Source of the DNA: Rhizobiaceae bacterium
GTDB taxonomy: Bacteria; Pseudomonadota; Alphaproteobacteria; Rhizobiales; Rhizobiaceae
Direction of reading: 5' to 3'
DNA length: 64,000 bases
NCBI GenBank assembly: GCA_023953905.1
Contig: JAMLJA010000019.1
Location: 1 to 64,000, forward strand
Positions within the stretch are counted from its first letter, which is position 1, and each line of letters begins with the position of its first letter. Shown here piece after piece: positions 1 to 7,558 of the stretch. Made by a program: the position numbers and the translations under genes. The notes beneath the pieces are model-generated. The model made no database searches and was not told where the DNA came from. It saw only the letters and a program-made list of their open reading frames with translations.

Positions 1-1253
1 TGCCGGATGGGAGCGTTGCCGACATCGGTATCCGGGGCGAGACCATCGCTGCGATCGAGCCATCCATCGAGGCGGAAGCTGGCCGCATCATAGAGGCTGC
101 CGGCGATCTCGTTTCGCCGCCCTTCGTCGATCCGCATTTCCACATGGATGCGACCCTTTCCTACGGCATTCCGCGCATAAACAGGTCAGGTTTGCTGCTG
201 GAGGGCATCGCGCTTTGGGGCGAGCTCAAGAAGGTGATGACCTATGAAGAGGTGCGTGACCGCGCGCTCGCCTATTGCGACTGGGCAGTTTCGATGGGCT
301 TGCTGGCCATCCGCTCGCACGTTGACACCTGCGACGACGGCCTGCTGGGCGTGGACGCCCTGCTGGAAGTCAAGAAGTCGGTTGCTCCCTATATCGACCT
401 GCAACTCGTGGCCTTCCCGCAGGATGGTCTCTATCGCGACCCTACCGCTCGCGAAAACACCATTCGCGCGCTCGACAAGGGCGTGGATGTGGTGGGCGGT
501 ATTCCACATTTCGAGCGCACCATGGCCGACGGCACCCGATCCGTCACCGAGCTTTGCGAGATCGCGGCAGAGCGCGGCCTGATGGTGGACCTGCATTGCG
601 ACGAGAGCGACGATCCTCATTCCCGCCATATCGAACAACTGGCCTATGAAGCCAAGCGGCTTGGCCTTCAGGGGCGGGCGAATGGTTCTCATCTCACGTC
701 AATGCACTCGATGGACAATTATTATGTCTCGAAACTCCTGCCTCTGATCGCCGAGGCGGGCGTGAGCGCGGTGCCCAATCCCCTGATCAACATCATGCTG
801 CAGGGGCGCCACGACACTTTTCCGAAGCGACGCGGACTGACGCGCGTCAAGGAGATGCAGGCTCTGGGCATCAAGGTTGGCTGGGGGCAGGACTGCTGCA
901 TGGACCCATGGTACTCGCTGGGCACGGCGGACATGCTCGACGTCGCCTTCATGGGGCTGCATGTCGCGCAAATGTCCTCGCCCGCTGACATGGCGACGTG
1001 TTTCGATATGGTCACCAATGTGAACGCCTCGATCATGGGTCTTGATCATCTTGGCTTGGAAGTCGGCAAGCGCGCGAGCTTGGTCGTTCTCGACGCGGGC
1101 AATCCGATTGAGGCGCTCCGGCTGCGGCCCGACCGCCTGTTCGTCGTCTCGCGCGGCAAGGTCGTGTCGGAGCGCCCGAAGCGTGACGCGCGTCTGACGC
1201 TCGACGGTCGCCCCGGCTCTATCAATCGGCGTCACGCGGTCGCCTATTCCTGA
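1..1253 (+). CDS. codA: Cytosine deaminase-like amidohydrolase (5' truncated)
   Basis: The reading frame is open from the window edge (first whole codon at base 3), so the N-terminus lies outside; about 416 residues are visible. It belongs to the CodA branch of the amidohydrolases, which deaminate cytosine and related ring compounds with a metal in a TIM barrel. Visible metal and catalytic elements are HFH in the segment DPHFHMD, HCDES (metal His and catalytic Glu), SHLTSMHS, and Asp in GQDCCMDPWYSLGTADM. The E. coli enzyme has two Asp residues at the last site (HDD); here the pair is Asp-Cys, so the substrate may not be cytosine itself. LQGRHDTFPKRRG and GLHVAQM also match CodA. It is followed after 85 bases by uxuA on the same strand. 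Family placement is firm; the substrate is uncertain (isocytosine- or creatinine-type substrates are alternatives). Confidence 0.8.
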   Translation, partial: PDGSVADIGIRGETIAAIEPSIEAEAGRIIEAAGDLVSPPFVDPHFHMDATLSYGIPRINRSGLLLEGIALWGELKKVMTYEEVRDRALAYCDWAVSMGLLAIRSHVDTCDDGLLGVDALLEVKKSVAPYIDLQLVAFPQDGLYRDPTARENTIRALDKGVDVVGGIPHFERTMADGTRSVTELCEIAAERGLMVDLHCDESDDPHSRHIEQLAYEAKRLGLQGRANGSHLTSMHSMDNYYVSKLLPLIAEAGVSAVPNPLINIMLQGRHDTFPKRRGLTRVKEMQALGIKVGWGQDCCMDPWYSLGTADMLDVAFMGLHVAQMSSPADMATCFDMVTNVNASIMGLDHLGLEVGKRASLVVLDAGNPIEALRLRPDRLFVVSRGKVVSERPKRDARLTLDGRPGSINRRHAVAYS

Positions 1254-1260
1254 GGACATT

Positions 1261-1274
1261 CCGCAACGTTGCGG
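1261..1274. promoter_or_regulatory. 14-base perfect palindrome upstream of uxuA, candidate operator
   Basis: CCGCAACGTTGCGG is a perfect palindrome with a central CG, resembling LacI/PurR-type sites of the form GCAA-CG-TTGC. It lies between the codA stop (1253) and the uxuA start (1339). It has no loop and no T-tract, so it is a poor terminator. The cognate regulator is not in the window. The symmetry is seen directly; operator function is inference. Confidence 0.4.
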
Positions 1275-1338
1275 CTGACCACTTCAATGTCGCCGCAAAA
1301 ACCTCTAGGACGCTCCTCTACTCGCGAGGAGATCGAAT

Positions 1339-2538
1339 ATGCGGCAGACATGGCGATGGTTTGGGGAAGACGATCCTGTCACGCTGGACCATGTGAAACA
1401 GGCGGGCGCAGAGGGCATCGTTTCGGCTCTGCACCATGTCTATGACGGTTCGGCCTGGTCGCAGCAGGATGTCGACCGGCGCCGCGACGTGATCCGCTCC
1501 GCCGGCTTGACCTGGGATGTCGTTGAAAGCATCCCCGTGCGCAACGAAATCAAGATTGCTGACGCGAAGCGCAATCAGGCGATCGGCAGCTGGAAGGACT
1601 CGTTGCGGGCGGTTGCAAAGGCCGGCGTAAAGGTGGTCTGCTACAATTTCATGCCCGTTGTGGACTGGACCCGCACGGATCTGCGTTGGCCGATGTCGAC
1701 GACCGGGCTCGCGCTTCGTTTCGATGCCGTCGATTTCGCCGCCTATGATATTTTCGTGCTGCAGCGGCCCGACGCTGAGGCGGATTATTCGCCAGATCGG
1801 GTGGTGGAGGCCAAGGCGCGCTTCGAGACCATGAGCGAGGACAAGATCGCCACGGTCGAGAAGAATTTGATTGCCGGGCTGCCCGCCACCGAGCGAAAGT
1901 TCGACCGTCCCGCCTTCAAGCAGGCGCTTCTCGACTTCACGTCAATGAGCGATGACGAATTGCGGGCAAACCTGACGCACTTCCTGAAGGAAGTCGTACC
2001 GGTCGCCGAAGAACTGGGCGTTCGGCTGGCAATACATCCTGACGATCCGCCGTTCTCGCTCTTTGGGATGCCCCGCGTTGTGTCCACCGCGTCCGATGTT
2101 CGCCGCATCCTTTCCGCTTCTGATTCCGTCAGCAACGGGCTGACCTTCTGCACCGGCTCTTATGGCGCGCGTGCCGACAACGATCTTCCCGCCATGGTCA
2201 GGGAGTTCGGGGACAGGATACACTTCACGCATCTTCGAAATGTCGCGCTCGAGACGGACGGCTCCTTCCACGAGGCGGAACATCTGGAGGGCGGCGCCGA
2301 CATGGTCGCGATTATCGACGCTTTGCTGGCCGAGGAGCTGCGCCGCAAGCAGGAAGGTCGCGCGGACTGGTCCATTCCCATGCGCCCCGATCACGGCCAT
2401 CTGCTGGCCGACGACATCGACAAGGCGCGCATCAATCCGGGCTATTCGCTCATCGGCCGCCTCAAAGGACTGGCAGAACTGCGCGGCATCATGCGCACGC
2501 TCGTCGCAACCAGATATCAGGCTCTTGATCAGCGCTGA
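1339..2538 (+). CDS. uxuA: Mannonate dehydratase
   Basis: 399 residues, a full-length UxuA-family protein. The enzyme dehydrates D-mannonate to 2-keto-3-deoxygluconate in hexuronate degradation, using a divalent metal in a TIM barrel. The start is supported by GAGGAG about 8 bases upstream. Family hallmarks include the N-terminal MRQTWRWFGEDDPV, HHVYDG, VCYNFMPVVDWTRTDL, LAIHPDDPP, NGLTFCTGSYGAR, HFTHLRNV and the C-terminal MRPDHGH. No other hexuronate gene (uxaC, uxuB, kdgK) is adjacent. A palindrome 65 bases upstream of the start may be its operator. The gene is followed by a strong hairpin and the convergent kinase-like gene. Confidence 0.93.
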   Translation: MRQTWRWFGEDDPVTLDHVKQAGAEGIVSALHHVYDGSAWSQQDVDRRRDVIRSAGLTWDVVESIPVRNEIKIADAKRNQAIGSWKDSLRAVAKAGVKVVCYNFMPVVDWTRTDLRWPMSTTGLALRFDAVDFAAYDIFVLQRPDAEADYSPDRVVEAKARFETMSEDKIATVEKNLIAGLPATERKFDRPAFKQALLDFTSMSDDELRANLTHFLKEVVPVAEELGVRLAIHPDDPPFSLFGMPRVVSTASDVRRILSASDSVSNGLTFCTGSYGARADNDLPAMVREFGDRIHFTHLRNVALETDGSFHEAEHLEGGADMVAIIDALLAEELRRKQEGRADWSIPMRPDHGHLLADDIDKARINPGYSLIGRLKGLAELRGIMRTLVATRYQALDQR

Positions 2539-2546
2539 TGGTGTAA

Positions 2547-2569
2547 GGCGCGGCTCTTTTAGCCGCGCC
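2547..2569. terminator. Hairpin between convergent uxuA and kinase-like gene
   Basis: Perfect 9-base arms GGCGCGGCT and AGCCGCGCC flank a loop CTTTT. It starts 8 bases after the uxuA stop and overlaps the last codons and stop of the leftward kinase-like gene. The position suits a bidirectional terminator, although a long T-tract is missing. Confidence 0.5.
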
Positions 2570-3464
2570 GCACCGCTTCGACATGCCGTGAAAACTCCTT
2601 CGTCTCCATCAGAGCCTTGCAACGGGCAAAGCGACCGTCGGCATAGGCGCGAAAATCATCCGCCTGATTCTTGTTGGCGAGCTGAATCAGCCCCCAGAGC
2701 GTCCACAACAGATCGCACATGGCCTTGTAGATGACGATTCGCCCACGTTCGGCGGGTCGCGCCTCGCCGCCGAAATAGGCGCGGATCATCTCCTCGTCCT
2801 GCTCCTCGCGAAACTTGCCTTCGACCGAAAGGTCGCCGAGATCCCACATCGGATCGTTCATTCCGGCATATTCCCAGTCGACAATCCACATGCGCTCGCC
2901 CGTATCGAGGAAGTTCTCGCAAAGCGGATCGCAATGACATGCTGCAAGCTGCGCAGGATGGGCTGCAAGCGCCTTTCGCACGCCCTGCGATTCGCGCACG
3001 ACATCATGATAGCCGCCGGGCAGGACGACATCCTTTGTCGACAGCACCTTCAGATAGTCGTCGATCATCGCAAAGAGTTCGAAGCGGAACGGAAACACAG
3101 CGGCAGAAGTGTGCAACTTGCGAAATGCTGCGCCTGCCCGCGCCGGTGCCCCCTCATTAAGTTTGAACGCAGCCGGCGACATGGTCTGCGCCCCCTCGAT
3201 GAAGCGCGTCACCATCACGCCGGTGTCGCTGAAATGCAGCATTTCCGGGCTGACGCCAGCTGCCGCCGCCTCACGCGCGGCCACCGCCTCATGCGCCCGG
3301 TTGATATACTCTTCGGTCCCTTTTCCAGGAATGCGTAGGCAATATTGCCCCACCTCGAAAACGAGATTGGTCAGACCGCCGAGCCGTGTCACAGGCCCCT
3401 TGTATCCGTCGAACAGTGCGATGCCCGCCATTGCGTCGCGTGCCAGCTTCGTCTCGTCGGTCAT
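2559..3464 (-). CDS. Choline/ethanolamine kinase-like phosphotransferase (paralogue 2)
   Basis: 301 residues of the choline kinase / aminoglycoside phosphotransferase fold, cytoplasmic. Visible elements are a nucleotide loop near residue 28 (RLGGLTNLVFEV), the Brenner motif HCDPLCEN at 177-184 with catalytic Asp, and the metal-binding segment IVDWEYAG with Asp196 in the DFG-like position. The family transfers ATP phosphate to an amino alcohol or similar hydroxyl compound; the actual substrate cannot be read from sequence. It is related to the second kinase-like gene at 6655-7545 and is probably an ancient paralogue. It is divergent from the methyltransferase at 3563 and convergent with uxuA. 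Confidence 0.82.
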   Translation of the reverse strand: MTDETKLARDAMAGIALFDGYKGPVTRLGGLTNLVFEVGQYCLRIPGKGTEEYINRAHEAVAAREAAAAGVSPEMLHFSDTGVMVTRFIEGAQTMSPAAFKLNEGAPARAGAAFRKLHTSAAVFPFRFELFAMIDDYLKVLSTKDVVLPGGYHDVVRESQGVRKALAAHPAQLAACHCDPLCENFLDTGERMWIVDWEYAGMNDPMWDLGDLSVEGKFREEQDEEMIRAYFGGEARPAERGRIVIYKAMCDLLWTLWGLIQLANKNQADDFRAYADGRFARCKALMETKEFSRHVEAVRRG

Positions 3465-3562
3465 GCTTTCCTTTTCCCGTTGCCGCGTCTGTCAGGCGGT
3501 TCCACAGTTCACTTCTGTTGGCTAGAATGGCCAGCATCGCGACTTTAGGGGCAGGCAGCATA
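3465..3562. promoter_or_regulatory. Divergent promoter region, kinase-like gene / methyltransferase
   Basis: This 98-base gap separates two divergent genes. For the rightward gene a TAGAAT at 3524-3529 resembles a -10 box, which would make the ATG at 3527 part of the promoter and favour the downstream ATG at 3563. No convincing -35 box or operator is seen. Confidence 0.3.
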
Positions 3563-4195
3563 ATGGCACAAGGTGGACATAGTGGAGCGTTGGGTGCCGT
3601 CTATGATGCAAAGCGTCCTGAAGAGATCGCAGCGCTCTACGATGGTTGGGCCGAAACCTACGATTCGGAGATGGCTATGGCCGGCTATCGCCATCCTACC
3701 ATCTGCCTCGCGCTGCTCGCCCGCCATCTGCCCCGGGCCACCGCTCCTCTGCTCGATGCAGGTGCCGGAACAGGTCTGATCGGTGAGTGGCTCGGCATCA
3801 TCGGCTTTCCGCATGTCGAGGCACTGGACATATCCGAGGGCATGTTGGCGCAGGCAGCGCGCAAGGGCGCCTACAAGGCCTTCCACTGCTTGGCTCTTGG
3901 CGGTGCTTTGCCCTTTGCCGATGGACATTTCGGCGGCATCGTATCGGCGGGCGTGTTCACCTCGGGCCATGTCGGTGCCGAGGGTCTCGACGAACTCATT
4001 CGTATATGCCGCCCCGGCGGTGTGTTGGTGCTGACGGTCAAGGACACATTATGGGATGGTGGCTTTGCCGATCGCATCGCATCGCTGGAATCCACCGGGA
4101 TATTGGCGCGCGCGGAGGAGACGGCACCCTACGTGTCCATGCCGGGTGAAACAGGAACGATACCGAGCAGGGGCCTTGTCCTTCGCAAGTTGTGA
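3563..4195 (+). CDS. Class I SAM-dependent methyltransferase
   Basis: About 210 residues from the ATG at 3563 (an in-frame ATG at 3527 is possible). The glycine-rich SAM loop LLDAGAGTGLIGEWL is followed by an acidic strand end (EALDISEGML) and a motif-IV-like region with RPGGVLVLTVKD, typical of a Rossmann methyltransferase. The N-terminal YDAKRPEEIAALYDGWAETYD resembles the METTL27 (WBSCR27) subgroup, whose substrates are unknown. It is divergent from a kinase-like gene and convergent with the GcvT-type oxidoreductase, leaving only 9 bases between stops. Methylation substrate unknown. Confidence 0.8.
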   Translation: MAQGGHSGALGAVYDAKRPEEIAALYDGWAETYDSEMAMAGYRHPTICLALLARHLPRATAPLLDAGAGTGLIGEWLGIIGFPHVEALDISEGMLAQAARKGAYKAFHCLALGGALPFADGHFGGIVSAGVFTSGHVGAEGLDELIRICRPGGVLVLTVKDTLWDGGFADRIASLESTGILARAEETAPYVSMPGETGTIPSRGLVLRKL

Positions 4196-4204
4196 AAGCA
4201 GTCT

Positions 4205-6658
4205 CTACGCCTTAACCAGGTCCGCCTTGGGATCGTAAAGCGGTTCAAGATGTATGGTCGCAGGCGTCGTTTCCATCGCGACGACCAGTTCATAATCGCC
4301 CGAGGTCAGAAACGCATCGGAAACGCCTTCCGCGTTGCGCACATATCCATAGCCGATGTTTTTCCCGATCGTGTAGCCAAATCCCCCGCTGGTCAGATAG
4401 CCGACCGGCTCCCCGTTGCGCAGGATCGTCTCTCGCCCGACCAGCACCACGTCCGGATTATCGACCGTGAAGCCGGCAAATCGCTTCGTCAGGGGTCCGC
4501 CATGGCTCCTTTCCAACGCCCGGCGGCCCAGGAAATCGACGTTCTTCCTCAGCTTCACCGCCCAGCCCAGTCCGGCTTCGATTGGCGTGTCGTTGGGCGT
4601 GATGTCCGATCCCCAGGCGCGATAGCCCTTTTCTAGTCGAAGTGATTCGAGCGCGCGGTAGCCGATCGGCCTGATATCGAAAGCCTTGCCGGCAAGCATC
4701 AACACGTCGAACACCTCGCCGATGGCGGCAATCGGGATGTGCAGTTCCCAACCCAGCTCGCCGACATAGGTGACGCGCAATGCACGCACGATATGGCCGG
4801 CGATGGCAATCTCGCGGACGTGCCCGAACGGGAACGTCGCGTTCGAAACGTCGGCTTCGGTGACGGCGCTCAATACGTCGCGTGACTTGGGTCCCATCAG
4901 CGACAGCGTGCCGAAATCCTCCGTCACATCCGTCAAGGTGGCGTCGAGCCCAGCGTCGATATGGTCCTCTATCCAGGCGAGGTCATGTGTGCGAAAGCCC
5001 GTTCCCGTGACGATATAGAATTTGTCCTCCGCAAGCCGTGCAACCGTCAGGTCGGCCTCGATTCCACCGCGCGTATTGAGAAGCTGGGTATAGGTCAGCC
5101 GCCCGACCGGCTTCGACACGTCGTTGGCGCAGATCCAGTCCAGCGTGCGCTGCGCGTCCGTCCCTGTCAGTTCATATTTGGCGAAGGAGGACTGATCGAA
5201 GATGCCCACCGCTTCGCGCACATGCCGATGTTCGTCGCCCACTGGTTGAAACCAGTTCTGGCGACCCATCGAGTAAACGTCTTCAGCAGCAGTGCCGTCA
5301 GGGGCGAACCAGTTCGGCCGTTCCCATCCCAGTTTCGAGCCAAATACCGCGTTATGGGCCTTCAAGCGTTCGTAGAGCGGCGACACGATATAGGGCCTGC
5401 CTGACAAATATTCCTCGTGCGGAAACCCGATCGTGTAGTGTTTGCCATAGGCTTCCAGAGTTCGGTCGCAAACCCATTGGCGGTCGCGATGGAGGCCCGA
5501 AAAGCGTCGGATGTCGACCACCCACAGATCAAGCGGTGCTTCGCCGTCGACAACCCACTGCGCAAGCACCCAGCCGGCCCCGCCGCCCGAGGCGATGCCG
5601 AACGCATTGAACCCTGCTCCGACGAACATGTTCGAACATTCCGGCGCGACGCCGAGGATGAAATTGCCATCGGGAGTGAAACTTTCGGGGCCGTTGATCA
5701 TCTGCTTGACCCCGACCGTCTCCAGCGCAGGCACACGGGCGATGGCCTGCGTCATATGCTGCTCGAAATGATCGTAGTCGTCGTCGAACAGACGAAACTC
5801 CCAGTCTTTCGGCACATCGCCACCCGGAAGCCCCGTGACCCATGCCTGCGGGTCCGGCTCATATCCGCCCATGACCAGGCCGCCGACTTCCTCCTTGAAA
5901 TAGGTGCGTCGATCGGGGTCGCGGACGGTGGGCGTGTCGGATGACAATCCCTCGATCTTCTCGGTGATGATGTACTGATGTTTGACCGGCTGAAGAGGCA
6001 CGTTGATGCCGGCCATCGCGCCGACCTGCCTTGCCCATTGCCCCGCGCAGTTCACCACCTTCTCACAGGCAATATCGCCCTTGTCCGTCTTCACGGTGAC
6101 GATGCGCCCATCCTTCATTTCGAAACCGGTGACGCAGACGTCCTCGAAAAGTTTGGCGCCGTGCATGCGCGCGCCCTTGGCCAGCGATTGAGTGATGTCG
6201 GACGGCGAGGCCTGTCCGTCAGTCGGGAGCCATGATGCGCCCACCAGGTCGCTGGTCTCCATCAGGGGCCACATTTTCTTGACCTCTTCCGGCGAAAGCA
6301 ACGACATATCCATGCCGAAGCTCCTGGCGGTTGTCGCGAGCCGCCGGTATTCCGTCCACCGGTCCCGATTGGTCGCAAGCCGCAGGCAGCCGGTCATCTT
6401 CCAGCCTGTTTCCAGACCGGTTTCAGCCTTCAGGTTTTTGTAGAGCTCGACCGAGTATTTCAGCACCCGCGTGATCGATGCCGAGGATCGCAACTGACCC
6501 ACGAGCCCTGCGGCATGCCAGGTCGAGCCGGATGTCAGCTTTCCCTGCTCGAGAAGCAAAACGTCCGCCTTGTGGTCGCGCGCCAGATGATAGGCCGTGG
6601 AGCAGCCGATGATGCCGCCGCCTATGACGACGATCTGGGCATGGCTGGGAAGTGTCAT
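4205..6658 (-). CDS. DMGDH/sarcosine-dehydrogenase-type FAD oxidoreductase with GcvT domain
   Basis: 817 residues in two parts. The N-terminal half is a DAO-type flavoprotein: dinucleotide motif VVIGGGIIGCSTAYHLA near residues 11-27, and GSTWHAAGL, whose His48 aligns with the His that covalently holds FAD in dimethylglycine and sarcosine dehydrogenases. The C-terminal half (about 430-810) is a GcvT-like folate domain with an aminomethyltransferase C-terminal barrel (GYRALESLRLEKGYRAWG, GYVRN). Enzymes of this build oxidatively remove N-methyl groups and pass the C1 unit to tetrahydrofolate. Its start codon overlaps the stop of the upstream kinase-like gene in an ATGA, so the two are translationally coupled. 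Exact substrate unknown (dimethylglycine, sarcosine or another N-methyl amine). Confidence 0.88.
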   Translation of the reverse strand: MTLPSHAQIVVIGGGIIGCSTAYHLARDHKADVLLLEQGKLTSGSTWHAAGLVGQLRSSASITRVLKYSVELYKNLKAETGLETGWKMTGCLRLATNRDRWTEYRRLATTARSFGMDMSLLSPEEVKKMWPLMETSDLVGASWLPTDGQASPSDITQSLAKGARMHGAKLFEDVCVTGFEMKDGRIVTVKTDKGDIACEKVVNCAGQWARQVGAMAGINVPLQPVKHQYIITEKIEGLSSDTPTVRDPDRRTYFKEEVGGLVMGGYEPDPQAWVTGLPGGDVPKDWEFRLFDDDYDHFEQHMTQAIARVPALETVGVKQMINGPESFTPDGNFILGVAPECSNMFVGAGFNAFGIASGGGAGWVLAQWVVDGEAPLDLWVVDIRRFSGLHRDRQWVCDRTLEAYGKHYTIGFPHEEYLSGRPYIVSPLYERLKAHNAVFGSKLGWERPNWFAPDGTAAEDVYSMGRQNWFQPVGDEHRHVREAVGIFDQSSFAKYELTGTDAQRTLDWICANDVSKPVGRLTYTQLLNTRGGIEADLTVARLAEDKFYIVTGTGFRTHDLAWIEDHIDAGLDATLTDVTEDFGTLSLMGPKSRDVLSAVTEADVSNATFPFGHVREIAIAGHIVRALRVTYVGELGWELHIPIAAIGEVFDVLMLAGKAFDIRPIGYRALESLRLEKGYRAWGSDITPNDTPIEAGLGWAVKLRKNVDFLGRRALERSHGGPLTKRFAGFTVDNPDVVLVGRETILRNGEPVGYLTSGGFGYTIGKNIGYGYVRNAEGVSDAFLTSGDYELVVAMETTPATIHLEPLYDPKADLVKA

Positions 6659-7545
6659 GAGCGCTTCGTCCCGTATTTTGTTCTATAGGCGTCCAGCGCG
6701 GAAGCGAGCCGCGTCAGGTTTTCTTTGGTGTAGGCGACGTAGTCGACGCCCGGCGCATTCAGATGCAGCTCGGACACCAGGCTCCACATGGCTTCGCGCA
6801 GCAGTGACGCGCACTGCATGGCCGCGAATGCGTGCCGGACCTCGGCGCTGGGCCGGTCCCCGAAATAGGTGGTCATCAGCGCAATGGATTCCTCGTTGCT
6901 CATGCCGGCATTGGAGGCGGTTCCCGCGAGGTCGAACATCGCGGTATTGAAACCCGCATACTCGAAATCGATCAGCCAAAGCCTGTCGCCATCATCAAGA
7001 AAGTTGGCCGGCAGCAGATCGTTGTGTCCGAAGATGACAGGCAAGGACGCCTGCGCGGCCTCCATCTCGTCCGCCAGGTCCAGAAATCCGGGCAGTTCGC
7101 CAGCCATTCGGCTGCCTCCAGCCGCCAGCGTCCGGGCATAGTCGCGGATGACATGGAACACCCAGAACATGAAGCCGGCGCCCGACACATATCGCGGCAT
7201 GTCGTCGTGGAAGCGTCGAACGAATCGGGCGATCCGCTTGGCATTGGCGCGCACATCCTCTCCGCCGAACGTTTTGGCGCCAATGAACTGAGTGACCAGA
7301 ATGCCTGTTTCGGCATAGTCGACGCGCGGACCGAAACCCGCCGCGTGTGCTGCGCGCGCCGTCATCGCCTCACGGTCGCGAAAGACGTGATGAAAAGCAT
7401 AGTCCGTGCCAAAGCGCACGACATGCGGGCCATCCGCGTCGCGGACGAGATAGTTGGTGTTGCTAAGCCCGCCGGCAAGCGGCGCGATCTCGATTGCGCC
7501 GTTCCAGCAGGGAAGGGCGTGTATCCGGTCTTCGTCGGAAGTCAT
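6655..7545 (-). CDS. Choline/ethanolamine kinase-like phosphotransferase (paralogue 1)
   Basis: 296 residues from the ATG at 7545, which follows the permease stop by 13 bases; an upstream extension would run into the permease gene and shows no family similarity. Kinase motifs are LAGGLSNTNYLV at about 23-34, the Brenner motif HNDLLPAN at 174-181 and LIDFEYAG around Asp193. The fold phosphorylates amino alcohols or related substrates with ATP. It sits between the permease gene and the GcvT-type oxidoreductase, overlapping the latter by 4 bases. This order suggests that an imported amine is phosphorylated as part of the same pathway. Substrate not determinable. Confidence 0.82.
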   Translation of the reverse strand: MTSDEDRIHALPCWNGAIEIAPLAGGLSNTNYLVRDADGPHVVRFGTDYAFHHVFRDREAMTARAAHAAGFGPRVDYAETGILVTQFIGAKTFGGEDVRANAKRIARFVRRFHDDMPRYVSGAGFMFWVFHVIRDYARTLAAGGSRMAGELPGFLDLADEMEAAQASLPVIFGHNDLLPANFLDDGDRLWLIDFEYAGFNTAMFDLAGTASNAGMSNEESIALMTTYFGDRPSAEVRHAFAAMQCASLLREAMWSLVSELHLNAPGVDYVAYTKENLTRLASALDAYRTKYGTKRS

Positions 7546-7558
7546 GCCGCCGGCCTCA

